Of a stretch of DNA of 64,000 nucleotides, positions 8,009 through 17,063 are shown in pieces; the stretch's first letter is position 1; every line of letters starts with the position of its first letter. The notes below the pieces were generated by a model, which saw only the letters and a program-made list of their open reading frames with translations, had not been told where the DNA came from and searched no databases. The stretch is from Cocleimonas sp. (lineage in GTDB: Bacteria; Pseudomonadota; Gammaproteobacteria; Thiotrichales; Thiotrichaceae), in assembly GCA_021647365.1 (NCBI GenBank), contig JAKIUW010000004.1, positions 62,001 through 126,000 of the forward strand, written 5' to 3'. Position numbers and translations under genes: made by a program.

Positions 8009-9251
8009 GGTAGCACCGACACCGAGCGTAGCAGCGCCCGAAGTTGTAGAAAAAAACGCAGAGCCACAAACACTCGCCGCATCTTATGCGACAAGCGATG
8101 TTATTGGTGATATGTCATTCGACGATACGGGCGTAACACTGCCAGAAGTTAAAGCGCCGGTAGCAACACCTACAAAAGCCGAAGAGCAACTAGCCGAAAA
8201 AGCCATCGAAGGCATAACGCGTGATGAAACAGAAACACTCAACTCAATCGCACCCGTTAAAGCCAGCGATAAGCGCGTAATAAATGGTGAGGCTGATGTA
8301 AACCAGCTTGCCCCGTTTAAATATCCATGGGCATGGGAGTACTTCCTAAACGCCAATAAAAATCACTGGACGCCACTCGACATCAACATGGCGCAAGACA
8401 TTCAAGATTACCATCACAAACTAAGCGATAATGAAAAACACGTATACGAAAACGTACTCGCTTATTTAACAACATCCGATATTCTCGCAATGCGCAACAT
8501 TGGTCTAGCCGTCATGGAAAAAATGACCGCGCCAGAGCTGCAAATTTACCAAGCGCGCCAAGTATACGAAGAAGCACTGCACACATGGACCTACCAGCAT
8601 TGTATTGAAACCATCGGCATAGACCAAGGTGAAATCTACAACCGCTACCGTGTAGTACCAGCCATAAATGGAAAAATTCAACTCGCAAACAAACGTCTTG
8701 ATTCCGTTATGCGCTCAGATATGGACTTACGTGACCCTAAAAACCTCAATGAATTTGTTATGGCATACATCTTCTTCGCCGCAATATTTGAAGGTACATG
8801 GTTTTACAATGGCTTCACGCCAATATTCTCGCTACAACGCCGTGGCTTAATGAAAGGCACATCAGAGCAGCTACAATACATCATGCGCGACGAAGTGATG
8901 CACGCATCATTTGGTATTCGTGTAGTAAAACAAATCATGCTAGAAAATGACGTAACGCTAGACCCACAAGCGATTCGTGATATGTGGGACGAGTCAGAAA
9001 AAGCAGAAATAGACTACGCACATTACATACTCAGAAAGCCAATTTTAGGCTACACAGCCGAAGACCATATAGAGCAATACCGCTTTATCGCCAACCGCCG
9101 TGCAAGACAGCTAGGCTTAGAAGAGCCATACCCAAATGCACAAAACCGCACACCATGGTTGGATGAGCAGGCGAATATGAAAAAAGAGAAGAACTTTTTT
9201 GAAACGAGGGTTACTGAGTATCAGACGGGTGGGGCTTTGGATTGGGGGTGA
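7965..9251 (+). CDS. nrdB: Ribonucleoside-diphosphate reductase, beta subunit (class Ia)
   Basis: Small subunit that holds the diiron-tyrosyl radical cofactor for NrdA. The 428-residue protein has a poorly conserved, Ala/Pro/Glu-rich N-terminal extension of about 110 residues, then the ferritin-like core. In YEEALHTWTYQ, E203 and H206 are iron ligands and Y210 is the radical tyrosine (E. coli E115, H118, Y122), so this is class Ia and not the Mn or tyrosine-less types. The MLNWDNPL start resembles Pseudomonas-type NrdB. The C-terminus ends in acidic and aromatic residues expected for NrdA docking. Confidence 0.95.
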   Translation: MLNWDNPLSSPQQAKVAPTPSVAAPEVVEKNAEPQTLAASYATSDVIGDMSFDDTGVTLPEVKAPVATPTKAEEQLAEKAIEGITRDETETLNSIAPVKASDKRVINGEADVNQLAPFKYPWAWEYFLNANKNHWTPLDINMAQDIQDYHHKLSDNEKHVYENVLAYLTTSDILAMRNIGLAVMEKMTAPELQIYQARQVYEEALHTWTYQHCIETIGIDQGEIYNRYRVVPAINGKIQLANKRLDSVMRSDMDLRDPKNLNEFVMAYIFFAAIFEGTWFYNGFTPIFSLQRRGLMKGTSEQLQYIMRDEVMHASFGIRVVKQIMLENDVTLDPQAIRDMWDESEKAEIDYAHYILRKPILGYTAEDHIEQYRFIANRRARQLGLEEPYPNAQNRTPWLDEQANMKKEKNFFETRVTEYQTGGALDWG

Positions 9252-9280
9252 TTAGCTCTCTATTTCTTAGGAGTTAACAA

Positions 9281-10072
9281 ATGAAGCTCGCAGTATTATT
9301 ACCAGGTTCTAATCGAATAAGATTGGGGCATTCTGAAATATGGAAAGGACCAATAAGAACTTCTGACAATGAAACTCGCATGGCTTTTGTTAAACTAGTT
9401 GATGAAAGGAGTCTTTCCATTGAGCTAATTTGTGCATTAATTGGAAGAGAGTTGTCCTTACCTATACCTCAACCTTATTTGGTAAGAATCCCAGCGCAAA
9501 CTATCTCTACAGTATCTCAAGAGACAATGGCTTTTGGCTTGGAAGAAGTAAATATGCCTTCAAGTACGATACAAGATGATGAATTGATGAAGCAGTCAAT
9601 TTTAAATTGGCCTAGCTTAGTATCATGCGCAGCTTTTGATTCTTGGATTGGAAATAGTGATCGAATACCTCACAATCTCCTTTTTGTAGGCAAAGATGAT
9701 TTTCAAATGATTGATCATGGAGATGCTTTACCTAGCTATTTATTAGCAGAAACCTCGCCAAACAATAAGCTAATTCAATACTTAAAAGATATTAATACCA
9801 CAGAGTTTTCTAAACATAGAGTATTAAAAGACTTGCTTGAAGTGTCACAAAAGTTTCATAATATCGACCTAGCAGAAGTACACCGAAAAATAGTTAAGAG
9901 TAATAATTCTATTTCCCATGAAACAGTACAGTCATTATTAAATACTTTACATAATAGGTTAGAATCATTAGTAGATATTTATAAAGCTCAGTTAGATATA
10001 CGGCAACGCGATTTTATATATGACAGCCCAAGAGAAAATTCAGAAAAGTCAAAAAAGTCTGGTGAAGTCTGA
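9281..10072 (+). CDS. HipA-like kinase domain protein
   Basis: A 263-residue protein resembling the HipA-like (HipA_2) branch of phosphatidylinositol-kinase-fold proteins. The catalytic-loop motif DSWIGNSDRIPHNLL (near residues 125-140) and metal-binding MIDHGDAL (near 145-152) are both intact, so kinase activity is plausible. There is no HipB-type DNA-binding partner. TAGGAG lies just upstream of ATG. It overlaps the next gene by 53 bases, so the two are co-expressed. Base composition is more AT-rich than the nrd genes before it, suggesting acquisition. Target unknown. Confidence 0.65.
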   Translation: MKLAVLLPGSNRIRLGHSEIWKGPIRTSDNETRMAFVKLVDERSLSIELICALIGRELSLPIPQPYLVRIPAQTISTVSQETMAFGLEEVNMPSSTIQDDELMKQSILNWPSLVSCAAFDSWIGNSDRIPHNLLFVGKDDFQMIDHGDALPSYLLAETSPNNKLIQYLKDINTTEFSKHRVLKDLLEVSQKFHNIDLAEVHRKIVKSNNSISHETVQSLLNTLHNRLESLVDIYKAQLDIRQRDFIYDSPRENSEKSKKSGEV

Positions 10073-10931
10073 TTCTTTTCCCGATTTGCCTGCTTATAGT
10101 GCATTGTGGCACTCTCTCCAAATTGAGCCTATTCAAGGTTCAGGAGAAAAACTAACTATAGCAATTGCAGTAAAAGGTAATGATGGGGCTGTTAATATTT
10201 ATAACACCGCCAGCAAGAAACTATTCAATTGCTTATGTGGTGATGCTGAAATTGCGAATAAACTTTTTTCTATGGTTCAATTGTCTATTAGTAGTGCAGA
10301 AAATCACTTAAATAACCGTATTTCATTAGATGATTGGATTTCACCAATTGCAAATATTTCTATAGGACGCTCCGTAGATGCATTAGGTGAAAATATTGAA
10401 GACATTTTTTTCCAATCTTTAAATCTAACCTCTATTCTAGGAGCATCTTCTTTAGTTAGTAAAAATAGAAATAAAAAAGAGATTGATCTGCGCGCTTGGA
10501 AACAAGATGTAAAAAAACGTGTACTGATGAAGTCCCCTTCTGTCGCTAGTTGCTTTGATTTTGGTGTTACTCTTCCAGGAGGAATGGTTGATACTAAAGT
10601 TGGCTTTTTAGTTCATGATTATGCAGCAGATTTTGGAATTCTTAGAGATTCTAATAAGACAAGGAACTATTTAAGACAGTTACACATATTGCAAGGCAGG
10701 CTTTGGCAGTTAGACCAGCTAAGAAGCTCTAACAAAAATAATCCTATTTTAAATGTGAACAATGTTGAATTATTAATAAAATCAGAAAAGAATAAAGATA
10801 ATTCAATAGAAGATTTAGTTGGGGAGCTTCAATACGAAGCAAAGAGAAGAGATATACCTGTTTTTGTTAAAAATAACCAACAAACAGCCCGGCACCTTAA
10901 TAAGGTACTAGCCAATTTTTCGGCACATTGA
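10020..10931 (+). CDS. Unrecognised partner of the HipA-like kinase
   Basis: A 303-residue cytoplasmic protein with no signal peptide or membrane segment. The first part (YSALWHSLQIEPIQGSGEKL) vaguely recalls DUF3037-type proteins, which are often encoded beside HipA_2 kinases, but I cannot confirm this. The start overlaps the kinase gene by 53 bases in another frame; a GTG at 10062 is an alternative start with a smaller overlap. The same AT-rich codon use as the kinase suggests the pair travelled together. It is convergent with the phnA-like gene, with no visible terminator between. Confidence 0.6.
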   Translation: MTAQEKIQKSQKSLVKSDSFPDLPAYSALWHSLQIEPIQGSGEKLTIAIAVKGNDGAVNIYNTASKKLFNCLCGDAEIANKLFSMVQLSISSAENHLNNRISLDDWISPIANISIGRSVDALGENIEDIFFQSLNLTSILGASSLVSKNRNKKEIDLRAWKQDVKKRVLMKSPSVASCFDFGVTLPGGMVDTKVGFLVHDYAADFGILRDSNKTRNYLRQLHILQGRLWQLDQLRSSNKNNPILNVNNVELLIKSEKNKDNSIEDLVGELQYEAKRRDIPVFVKNNQQTARHLNKVLANFSAH

Positions 10932-10966
10932 TCTGTTGAATACGTAACGTCGAAGCAATACGCGCT

Positions 10967-11545
10967 TCAAATTATCTTCAAATACCCCGTACCCAGCACA
11001 ATCCTAAAACCATTAAGATTCCCATCAATCGATGTTGATTTGTTGGTAAGTCCGATATTCTTCACTACTGCTCCACGCTTTGCGGTAAAGTTTGCACCGG
11101 TTATATACATATCCTTAGTCATTACCGCTGAACATCCAACGGTAAATGGCACGCCGTTTATATCTACGGTTGGCTCATCCACTGGGCGCATATTTGCCAT
11201 TGCCCATTTCTTTACATCATCTTCGATATAAAGCATTTCTAATAATTCATCTGGCCAACCCAAGCCTAGACCATTTAGGCGGTTTAATATGCGCCAGCTC
11301 ATCACTTGAACGGCTGCAATTTCTGACCACATGCTGTCATTTAAACAGCGCCAGTGATTAGGATCCATTTCTTCAGTTTCTTCAATTTGATGAAGACAGC
11401 TTGAGCAAACTAGAATGGATTTATCCAAGCTTCTTTGTGTGATAGGAGGAATATCATAAGCCGATAAATCTTCATCAGATTTACACAACTCGCATTTTGA
11501 ATCCCCACGTTTTAATAGTGCTCCGTCAATAGAATCAATAGACAT
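10967..11545 (-). CDS. PhnA/YjdM-family protein
   Basis: A 192-residue protein. The N-terminal zinc-ribbon-like part has Cys pairs CELC (about 18-21) and CSSC (about 47-50). The C-terminal part matches the PhnA/YjdM domain, with DMYITGANFTAKRGAVVKN-type beta strands and a final GFRIVLGTGYLKI. YjdM sits near phosphonate genes in E. coli but its function is not established, and no phosphonate gene is present here. It is a single gene on the minus strand. Confidence 0.75.
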   Translation of the reverse strand: MSIDSIDGALLKRGDSKCELCKSDEDLSAYDIPPITQRSLDKSILVCSSCLHQIEETEEMDPNHWRCLNDSMWSEIAAVQVMSWRILNRLNGLGLGWPDELLEMLYIEDDVKKWAMANMRPVDEPTVDINGVPFTVGCSAVMTKDMYITGANFTAKRGAVVKNIGLTNKSTSIDGNLNGFRIVLGTGYLKII

Positions 11546-11686
11546 TACAAAACCTAGACCAGATTAAAAGGTGTGATTTTAAAGGATTAGAGCGCCCTTG
11601 TGTAAGCATAAATACTCAACACGGTAGCCGTATGTAGATCAAAGGCGATGGCATTATCCGGCATAAACATCTTTATCAGCTTTCTA

Positions 11687-11760
11687 AGTTTTACATGACG
11701 GAGTCACACCCCCCTAGTTTTACATGACGGAGTCACACCCCCCTAGTTTTACATGACGTC
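11687..11760. repeat. C-tract repeat, copy 4 (tandem 29-base units)
   Basis: A partial unit (11687-11703) is followed by a full 29-base unit (11704-11732) and a nearly full unit (11733-11760), all in direct orientation. Each has CACACCCCCCTAG and TTTTACATGACG. This is the only direct tandem array of the family in the window; other multiples are inverted pairs. It lies 3' of the rhomboid gene. Confidence 0.85.
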
Positions 11761-11785
11761 ATTTTTTGGTAAGCAAAAAATGACG
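11757..11785. terminator. Hairpin after the rhomboid gene
   Basis: CGTCATTTTTTG (11757-11768) and its exact complement (11774-11785) with a 5-base loop. It overlaps the end of the tandem repeat array and lies about 20 bases past the rhomboid stop. The T run is inside the stem, so it is not a textbook intrinsic terminator. Confidence 0.4.
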
Positions 11786-11805
11786 CGTTTGAAAAAACCA
11801 CATCG

Positions 11806-12516
11806 TTACCTCAACTTTCGCCCCCAATAAAGCATCATCAGAAATCCTATCACTGCCCCACCCACATGCGCAAAATGTGCCACGCCGCCACCAAAAAGAG
11901 AGAAGCCTGTAATGCCTGAGAATAAATCCAACGCTATTAACGCGGGTACAAAAAACTTTGCAGCTATAGGATAAGGTAAGAAAATCAGTAACAATTTATG
12001 ATTGGGGAAGTTGAATGCAAAGGCGACTAAGATACCGTAAATAGCGCCTGATGCACCCACCATGGGTATATTGTAAGTGCTGATAAGTTGTATGGCTTGT
12101 TCTTCTGACAAAATATCAGTGGGATAGACTTGCCTATCAATCATTGACTGAATATCAAAATCTCTCATCCCAGTATCGCTGAGTAGCGAGTAAATATTAT
12201 TAAACTCGTAGGTATTGATAGCGGTGTAAATCAGTGCTGCACCGATGCCGCAAACAAAGTAGAAAAACACAAAACGTTTAGCTCCCCAAATGCTTTCTAG
12301 TTGCGTACCAAACATCCATAGGGCGAACATATTAAAAAGGAGGTGGGTGAGGCTTCCATGCATAAACATGTAGGTAACAAATTGCCATGCTCCAAAGTTT
12401 TTATTTTGAGGGAAGTATAATGCAAACGTTTCGGTAAGCTCAATCGAGTTGCTAGCAAAGTAAACTAGAACCGTAATGCCGAGTAGAATGGTTACGCTAT
12501 TTAAAGTTATTTTCAT
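11806..12516 (-). CDS. Rhomboid-family intramembrane serine protease
   Basis: A 236-residue inner-membrane protein with about six hydrophobic segments. The catalytic dyad is visible: S156 in GASGAIYG and H217 in HVGGAVIG. The L1-loop region FMHGSLTHLLFNMFALWMFG (about 51-70) is typical of rhomboids. It would cleave transmembrane substrates within the membrane; substrates are unknown. No GlpG-type N-terminal cytoplasmic domain is present. An insertion of about 45 residues between membrane segments (about 105-148) is longer than usual. Divergent from the following hydrolase gene. Confidence 0.9.
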   Translation of the reverse strand: MKITLNSVTILLGITVLVYFASNSIELTETFALYFPQNKNFGAWQFVTYMFMHGSLTHLLFNMFALWMFGTQLESIWGAKRFVFFYFVCGIGAALIYTAINTYEFNNIYSLLSDTGMRDFDIQSMIDRQVYPTDILSEEQAIQLISTYNIPMVGASGAIYGILVAFAFNFPNHKLLLIFLPYPIAAKFFVPALIALDLFSGITGFSLFGGGVAHFAHVGGAVIGFLMMLYWGRKLR

Positions 12517-12660
12517 AAGCTGCTTGGTGATGTTTAGATATGTTTTATATATGAGTGAAGAGTAACCTATTGCACACGCAAACCCTAAGCATACATTTTG
12601 CTTGTGAGTTGAAGGCTATATAATCCTTCTAACAGTTTTTAAGAAAACTAACTCACAATG

Positions 12661-12692
12661 ATCATGTAAAAGTGGGGGGGTGTGCTTTTTCT
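12661..12692 (-). repeat. C-tract repeat, copy 5 (single arm)
   Basis: ATCATGTAAAAGTGGGGGGG then TGTGC and T5 on the plus strand. It is the only copy not next to a gene 3' end: it lies between the starts of the divergent rhomboid and hydrolase genes, so a terminator role does not fit here. No second arm. Confidence 0.8.
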
Positions 12693-12756
12693 TTCAACGA
12701 AAACGGCCACGCATAAATATACGCAAGAACATCAAGTAATCTCCTATACTCTTCTA

Positions 12757-13623
12757 ATGAATACGCTATTAAAACTTTTCTCTTTGCTTGTTGTAACACT
12801 AATTTTATCCTCCTGTTCTACTTCGGGCACTGAGTTACTCAATAGCTTTGCAGGGTCAGAAGGCTATACCAAAGTGAGCAATGTTAAGTATGGTGCTTAC
12901 TCTCAAAATACGCTGGATGTCTACCAACCGACTACATCAGCATCAGCACCATCAAAGCCTAAACCCGTCATTGTGTTTTTTTACGGTGGTTGCTGGGGAC
13001 AATGCAGTGATTTGAAAAAATCTAGCTATTTGTTTGTTGCGCAAAGTTTTGCATCGAGAGGATTCACAACGGTTATCGCAGATTTCAGGCAATATCCTGC
13101 CGTTAACTTTGCAACGTTGATGGGTGATGCCTCAAATGTAATGGCTTGGACATCACGCAATATTGCAAGGTATGGCGGTGATCCTAGGCGCATTGTTGTC
13201 GCTGGTCATTCATCGGGTGCGCATATTGCAGCGATGTTGGCACTCAACCCTCGTTATCGTCAAAATGGGTTGCGAGGCTTTATCGGCCTTGCAGGGCCTT
13301 ATGATTTTTTGCCATTGGATGAGGATTATCAGAGAGTCATCTTCAACTCGGCAAATAATTATGCAAACTCGCAACCCATAAATTTTGTGACCAAACAATC
13401 GCCACCCTTATTGATACTACATGGCGAGAAGGACACAACGGTGGGCAAGCACAACGCGGTGAACCTTTCGGCAAAGGCAAAGAAAAAAGGGGTTGATCAT
13501 AAACTTATCTTGTATCCGTCTCATAGCCATACCAGCATCTTGGCGGCTTTATCTCGACCCTTGCAAGGAAGGACACGTGTTTTAACGGATATGCTTACAT
13601 TTATACAAGAGCACACGCGATAA
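12757..13623 (+). CDS. Alpha/beta-hydrolase lipoprotein (esterase-like)
   Basis: A 288-residue alpha/beta-hydrolase of the BD-FAE/carboxylesterase type. A lipoprotein signal with lipobox LSSC lies at about residues 17-20, so it is probably membrane-anchored on the outside. The oxyanion motif FYGGCWG, the nucleophile elbow GHSSGAH and C-terminal HGEKD and SHSH supply the likely Ser-Asp-His triad. The start used is the ATG directly before the signal peptide; an upstream GTG would fall inside the C-tract repeat and add an unlikely extension. The stop abuts the next ATG, so it is probably an operon with the transferase gene. Confidence 0.8.
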   Translation: MNTLLKLFSLLVVTLILSSCSTSGTELLNSFAGSEGYTKVSNVKYGAYSQNTLDVYQPTTSASAPSKPKPVIVFFYGGCWGQCSDLKKSSYLFVAQSFASRGFTTVIADFRQYPAVNFATLMGDASNVMAWTSRNIARYGGDPRRIVVAGHSSGAHIAAMLALNPRYRQNGLRGFIGLAGPYDFLPLDEDYQRVIFNSANNYANSQPINFVTKQSPPLLILHGEKDTTVGKHNAVNLSAKAKKKGVDHKLILYPSHSHTSILAALSRPLQGRTRVLTDMLTFIQEHTR

Positions 13624-14289
13624 ATGTCTTCGGCTACAACGACACTGCCCATTCTCTACTCCTTACAAAATTGCCCTTACGCTATGCGCGCAAGGTTAGC
13701 GATATTGCTCGCTCAACAAACGGTGCAGATTCGCGCCATTACTATGAAAGACAAGCCAAGCGATATGTTACTGGCATCACCTAAAGGCACTGTGCCTGTT
13801 TTGATTGTTGATGATAATCTTGTTATCGACGAAAGTTTAGACGTAATGCTATGGGCGCTAAATCGCAATGATCCAGAAAACCTACTCTACAACCATGATG
13901 AGAAGTCACTGCCTGAGATACTAAGTGTTATTAAAGAGAATGACGATGAATTTAAACCCAACTTAGAAAAGTACAAACGCGCCAAACGCTTTCATGGCGA
14001 TGATCTAGAAACGTGTCGCCTCGAATGTGAAACCTTTATTCAAGCCTTAGAACAGCGCTTATCACAGCATAAATTTTTGATGGGAGCGACGCCCAGTTTG
14101 CTTGATTATGCGCTACTCCCTTTTATCAGGCAGTTTTCCCGAGTCAACAAAACCGAGTTTGCGCATGAGCGATACAGCAACCTACGCCAGTGGTTAAGCC
14201 ATCATTTACAAAGCAGACTATTTTCCAGAGCGATGTTTAAATATACCTTGTGGCTAGATAACCATGAAAAATGTTTATTGGGTGAGTGA
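13624..14289 (+). CDS. Glutathione S-transferase family protein
   Basis: A 221-residue protein with a thioredoxin-fold N-terminal domain (YSLQNCPYAMRARLAL-like start, then KGTVPVL with the cis-proline of the glutathione site near residue 57) and an all-helical C-terminal domain. CPYA matches the Cys-type active site of omega- or beta-like transferases and glutaredoxin-2-like proteins. The ATG follows the hydrolase stop without a gap. A truncated relative lies at 18535-19041. Substrate unknown. Confidence 0.8.
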   Translation: MSSATTTLPILYSLQNCPYAMRARLAILLAQQTVQIRAITMKDKPSDMLLASPKGTVPVLIVDDNLVIDESLDVMLWALNRNDPENLLYNHDEKSLPEILSVIKENDDEFKPNLEKYKRAKRFHGDDLETCRLECETFIQALEQRLSQHKFLMGATPSLLDYALLPFIRQFSRVNKTEFAHERYSNLRQWLSHHLQSRLFSRAMFKYTLWLDNHEKCLLGE

Positions 14290-14309
14290 TATTTTTAGAA
14301 AAATATCAC
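14286..14309. terminator. Inverted repeat between GST and bcp
   Basis: GTGATATTTTT (14286-14296) and its exact complement (14299-14309), with a 2-base loop. It overlaps the GST stop codon and lies between convergent genes, so it may end both transcripts. AT-rich and weak. Confidence 0.4.
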
Positions 14310-14314
14310 CCTAG

Positions 14315-14779
14315 TTACAATGCTTTTACAGCATCCAATATTTCTTGTGCATGACCTTGTGGTGCAACTTTATATTGCGCAACCACTAGCTCACCTGCTT
14401 TATTAATCACAAAAGTAGAGCGCACGATGCCCATTTTCTTAACGCCGTTTTTTTCTTTTTCTTGCCACACACCGTAGGCTTCGCATAATTCACCTGAGGT
14501 ATCGGCAAGTAATGATACGTTCAAATCGAATTTCTTAATAAATGCTTGATGGCTGTCGCAATCATCTTTGCTCACGCCAAGTATAACCGTATCACAAGCA
14601 GCAAATTCATCCGCTAGTGCAGTGAACTCATTGGCTTCTATGGTGCAACCGCTGGTGTCATCTTTCGGGTAAAAATACAACACGATATTTTTCTTATCCA
14701 CAAAATCGCTTAATGAAATGGTCTCATTATTTTGATCGAGAGTGCTGAAAGCAGGTGCGGTTTGATTAGCTGATAACAT
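14315..14779 (-). CDS. bcp: Thioredoxin-dependent thiol peroxidase (Bcp/PrxQ)
   Basis: A 154-residue peroxiredoxin that reduces hydroperoxides with thioredoxin. The active-site motif is YFYPKDDTSGCTIEANEF, with the peroxidatic Cys in GCT. The resolving residue five positions later, usually Cys in PrxQ, is N here, so it may be the one-Cys version. The start MLSANQTAPAF is preferred over an upstream one because it begins at the domain edge. It is convergent with the GST gene. Confidence 0.9.
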   Translation of the reverse strand: MLSANQTAPAFSTLDQNNETISLSDFVDKKNIVLYFYPKDDTSGCTIEANEFTALADEFAACDTVILGVSKDDCDSHQAFIKKFDLNVSLLADTSGELCEAYGVWQEKEKNGVKKMGIVRSTFVINKAGELVVAQYKVAPQGHAQEILDAVKAL

Positions 14780-14942
14780 AGTTAGGCTCTTTTTGATGTG
14801 GGAATGCAAAGGAAATATGAAAGCCTGCAATTATAATTCAAAACTATATCAGTAATCCAGAAAGCACATGATGTGGCAGTGAATGAATTAATTCTTTCTG
14901 ATTGAAAAGAAATTAGGCTATATTTACATCATACCTAATAAA

Positions 14943-15965
14943 ATGATCACACACATTATGCATACAAGAAAACTTGGTTCCATCTCTGTTTCTGCCCTTG
15001 GTTTGGGGTGTATGAATTACTCAATGGGCTACGGCCCTCGTGCTGATGACGACACTATTGATAAGCTACTCAATGGCGCGCTTGATCAAGGTTATACTTT
15101 TTTTGATACTGCCGCGATGTATGGCATGGGGCATAGCGAGGAAATGATTGGCAAATATTTATCATCACATCGCAATGAGCTTACGTTGACCAGCAAATGT
15201 GGGATTTTTAAAAATAGCGAAGGTAAAACTGAAATCAACGGGCACCCTGATGTTTTGAAAAAAACTTGTGAGGATAGCCTTAAGCGCCTGAAAACTGATG
15301 TGATTGATCTTTATTATTTGCATAGAATTGATCCAAATGTACCTATCGAAGAAAGTATCGGCGCTCTTTCACGTTTGGTAGAACAAGGTAAAATTCAAGG
15401 GATAGGTTTATCCGAAGTCAGTTCAGATAGTTTACGTCGCGCACATGATATTCATCCAATTATGGCTCTGCAATCTGAATATTCATTATGGTCACGCACA
15501 CCCGAACGCAAAATCTTGAATGCTTGTCGTGAACTAGGCGTTACCTTTGTTGCTTTCTCCCCGCTTGGTAGGCAGTTTCTTACAGGGCAAAGCGCCGATA
15601 CTAATACGCTAGACCAAGTGAGTGATTATGAAAACTTTCGTGCCACTATCGCCCGCCCACGATTTGAACCAGAAAACTTTAAGAAAAATACAAAGATACT
15701 GATACCTTTTGCAGAAATTGCCAAGCAGAACGATTGCACTATGGCGCAGCTGGCACTTGCTTGGTTGTTGGCGCAAGGCGAGGATATAATCCCTATTCCG
15801 GGCACCAGTAGTATCGCGCATATGGAAGAGAACGCCGCTGCAGCTGACTTACAGTTATCCGTGGAGACACTCAAGGAACTGGATCAATTAATTAATGATG
15901 AAACCGTCGCGGGCGCACGTTACAGCGATGCGTTGATGACAAGTATTGATTCTGAAAAAGACTAA
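14943..15965 (+). CDS. Aldo/keto reductase
   Basis: A 340-residue NADPH-dependent oxidoreductase of the AKR13-like group, acting on aldehydes or ketones. The TIM-barrel motifs are GLGCMNYSMGYG near residue 25, FDTAAMYGMGHSE (catalytic Asp and Tyr) near 55-67, SKCG with the catalytic Lys near 84, and YYLHRID with the catalytic His near 125. The C-terminal IPIPGTSS binds NADP. A second ATG five codons in (14958) could be the start. Substrate unknown. Confidence 0.85.
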   Translation: MITHIMHTRKLGSISVSALGLGCMNYSMGYGPRADDDTIDKLLNGALDQGYTFFDTAAMYGMGHSEEMIGKYLSSHRNELTLTSKCGIFKNSEGKTEINGHPDVLKKTCEDSLKRLKTDVIDLYYLHRIDPNVPIEESIGALSRLVEQGKIQGIGLSEVSSDSLRRAHDIHPIMALQSEYSLWSRTPERKILNACRELGVTFVAFSPLGRQFLTGQSADTNTLDQVSDYENFRATIARPRFEPENFKKNTKILIPFAEIAKQNDCTMAQLALAWLLAQGEDIIPIPGTSSIAHMEENAAAADLQLSVETLKELDQLINDETVAGARYSDALMTSIDSEKD

Positions 15966-15988
15966 CGATTCATTGCAACCAAGGCAAT

Positions 15989-16447
15989 CTAAGGGTGTAA
16001 GTAACGGTAACCCTGACCTTGTAAGTCGATAATGCGAGCAATGCCCGCTCTTACAATTTCAACATCTTCTATTAGCTTTTGCTCTTTTCCAGTATTAGCC
16101 TTGATGGTATCTAAAGTATTTTGACAGCCTGTAAAAATGACATCTTGTGCCATTAGGCTACGAACTCGGCTAGCCTCTTTACCATCAGGGTAAAGCAGGG
16201 AAATCCCTGGTCCGTAGGCAACTACCTCGATTTCAATATTATCCATGCCATAAAACTTTTGTAAGTTGTAAACATTACTCAGTGCCAATTTCTGCTTTAA
16301 TGGGTCATTCTCGCTGATCTGAATAACCAATCTAGTGGTAACGCCTTCGGGAGCGTTCTCCTCTAGTGCCACCACTGTTGGGCTATTTAATAGCATCACC
16401 AGCAATAGTGCATAGATAACTCGCTTAATGATAATTGTAATACTCAT
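15989..16447 (-). CDS. Secreted DsrE-family protein
   Basis: A 152-residue protein with an N-terminal signal peptide (hydrophobic stretch VIYALLLVMLLNSPTVVA) followed by a DsrE/DsrF-like domain (pattern VIQISENDP, then EVVAYGPGISLL). A single conserved-position Cys lies in FTGCQNTL. DsrE-fold proteins in sulfur oxidisers include sulfur carriers, but exported single-domain members are poorly characterised, so a sulfur role is only suggested. The ATG chosen removes four residues from a longer GTG frame. Confidence 0.7.
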   Translation of the reverse strand: MSITIIIKRVIYALLLVMLLNSPTVVALEENAPEGVTTRLVIQISENDPLKQKLALSNVYNLQKFYGMDNIEIEVVAYGPGISLLYPDGKEASRVRSLMAQDVIFTGCQNTLDTIKANTGKEQKLIEDVEIVRAGIARIIDLQGQGYRYLHP

Positions 16448-16576
16448 AGATACACTCACTGCTTAATTTTAATAGATTCGACAAATAACCATGTTCTAGT
16501 GTAAATATAGCGGGGTTCTATAAAAAAGTACTTGATATTGGTAGAAAATTTAATTGTTAAAAAAATCTCTCTTTTT

Positions 16577-17020
16577 TTATTTTTGCGAAAGAGTATATTT
16601 CAAAACTTCGACCACCTGCTCAGGCGTAGTCGTCCAAGCCATAGCTGATCCATCGACTTCTTTCAAAGGGTGAATAATGTCTTCATCGTGCAAGGTAATA
16701 TAAGGTGTGCCGAGCGCTGCGCAGTAGCCTGCATCAAATGCAGCGTTCCATTGTTTGTATTTATCCCCAAAACGCACAACGGCTAGATCACAACTTTCTA
16801 GCATCGTTTTAATTCTTATTGCATTCACCTTTGCCGATTTATGGTCGCGCCAAAAACTGCTATCTTCTTTGCCTAATACATCACCCGCTGCATCACTTGC
16901 TTCGTGATTCGTAACCGCAGAGGAGAAGTTAATAGCTAAATTATGCGCTTTACAGCCTGCAATGATTTTATCGCGCCAATCGGTGTGAATTTCACCTGAT
17001 AAGTAAACATTCCATTCCAT
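16577..17020 (-). CDS. YtoQ-family protein
   Basis: A 147-residue protein matching the YtoQ family, related to the nucleoside 2-deoxyribosyltransferase fold: starts MEWNVYLSGEIHTDWR, with LAVVRFGDKYKQWNAAFDAG in the middle and HPLKEVDGSAMAW near the end. The family function is not established. ATG with GGAGCAAC upstream. Same strand as the methyltransferase-like gene, 43 bases apart. Confidence 0.8.
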   Translation of the reverse strand: MEWNVYLSGEIHTDWRDKIIAGCKAHNLAINFSSAVTNHEASDAAGDVLGKEDSSFWRDHKSAKVNAIRIKTMLESCDLAVVRFGDKYKQWNAAFDAGYCAALGTPYITLHDEDIIHPLKEVDGSAMAWTTTPEQVVEVLKYTLSQK

Positions 17021-17063
17021 GTGTTGCTCCTTGATAGTTCTAAAAGTGTTATTGCTAGTTTTG

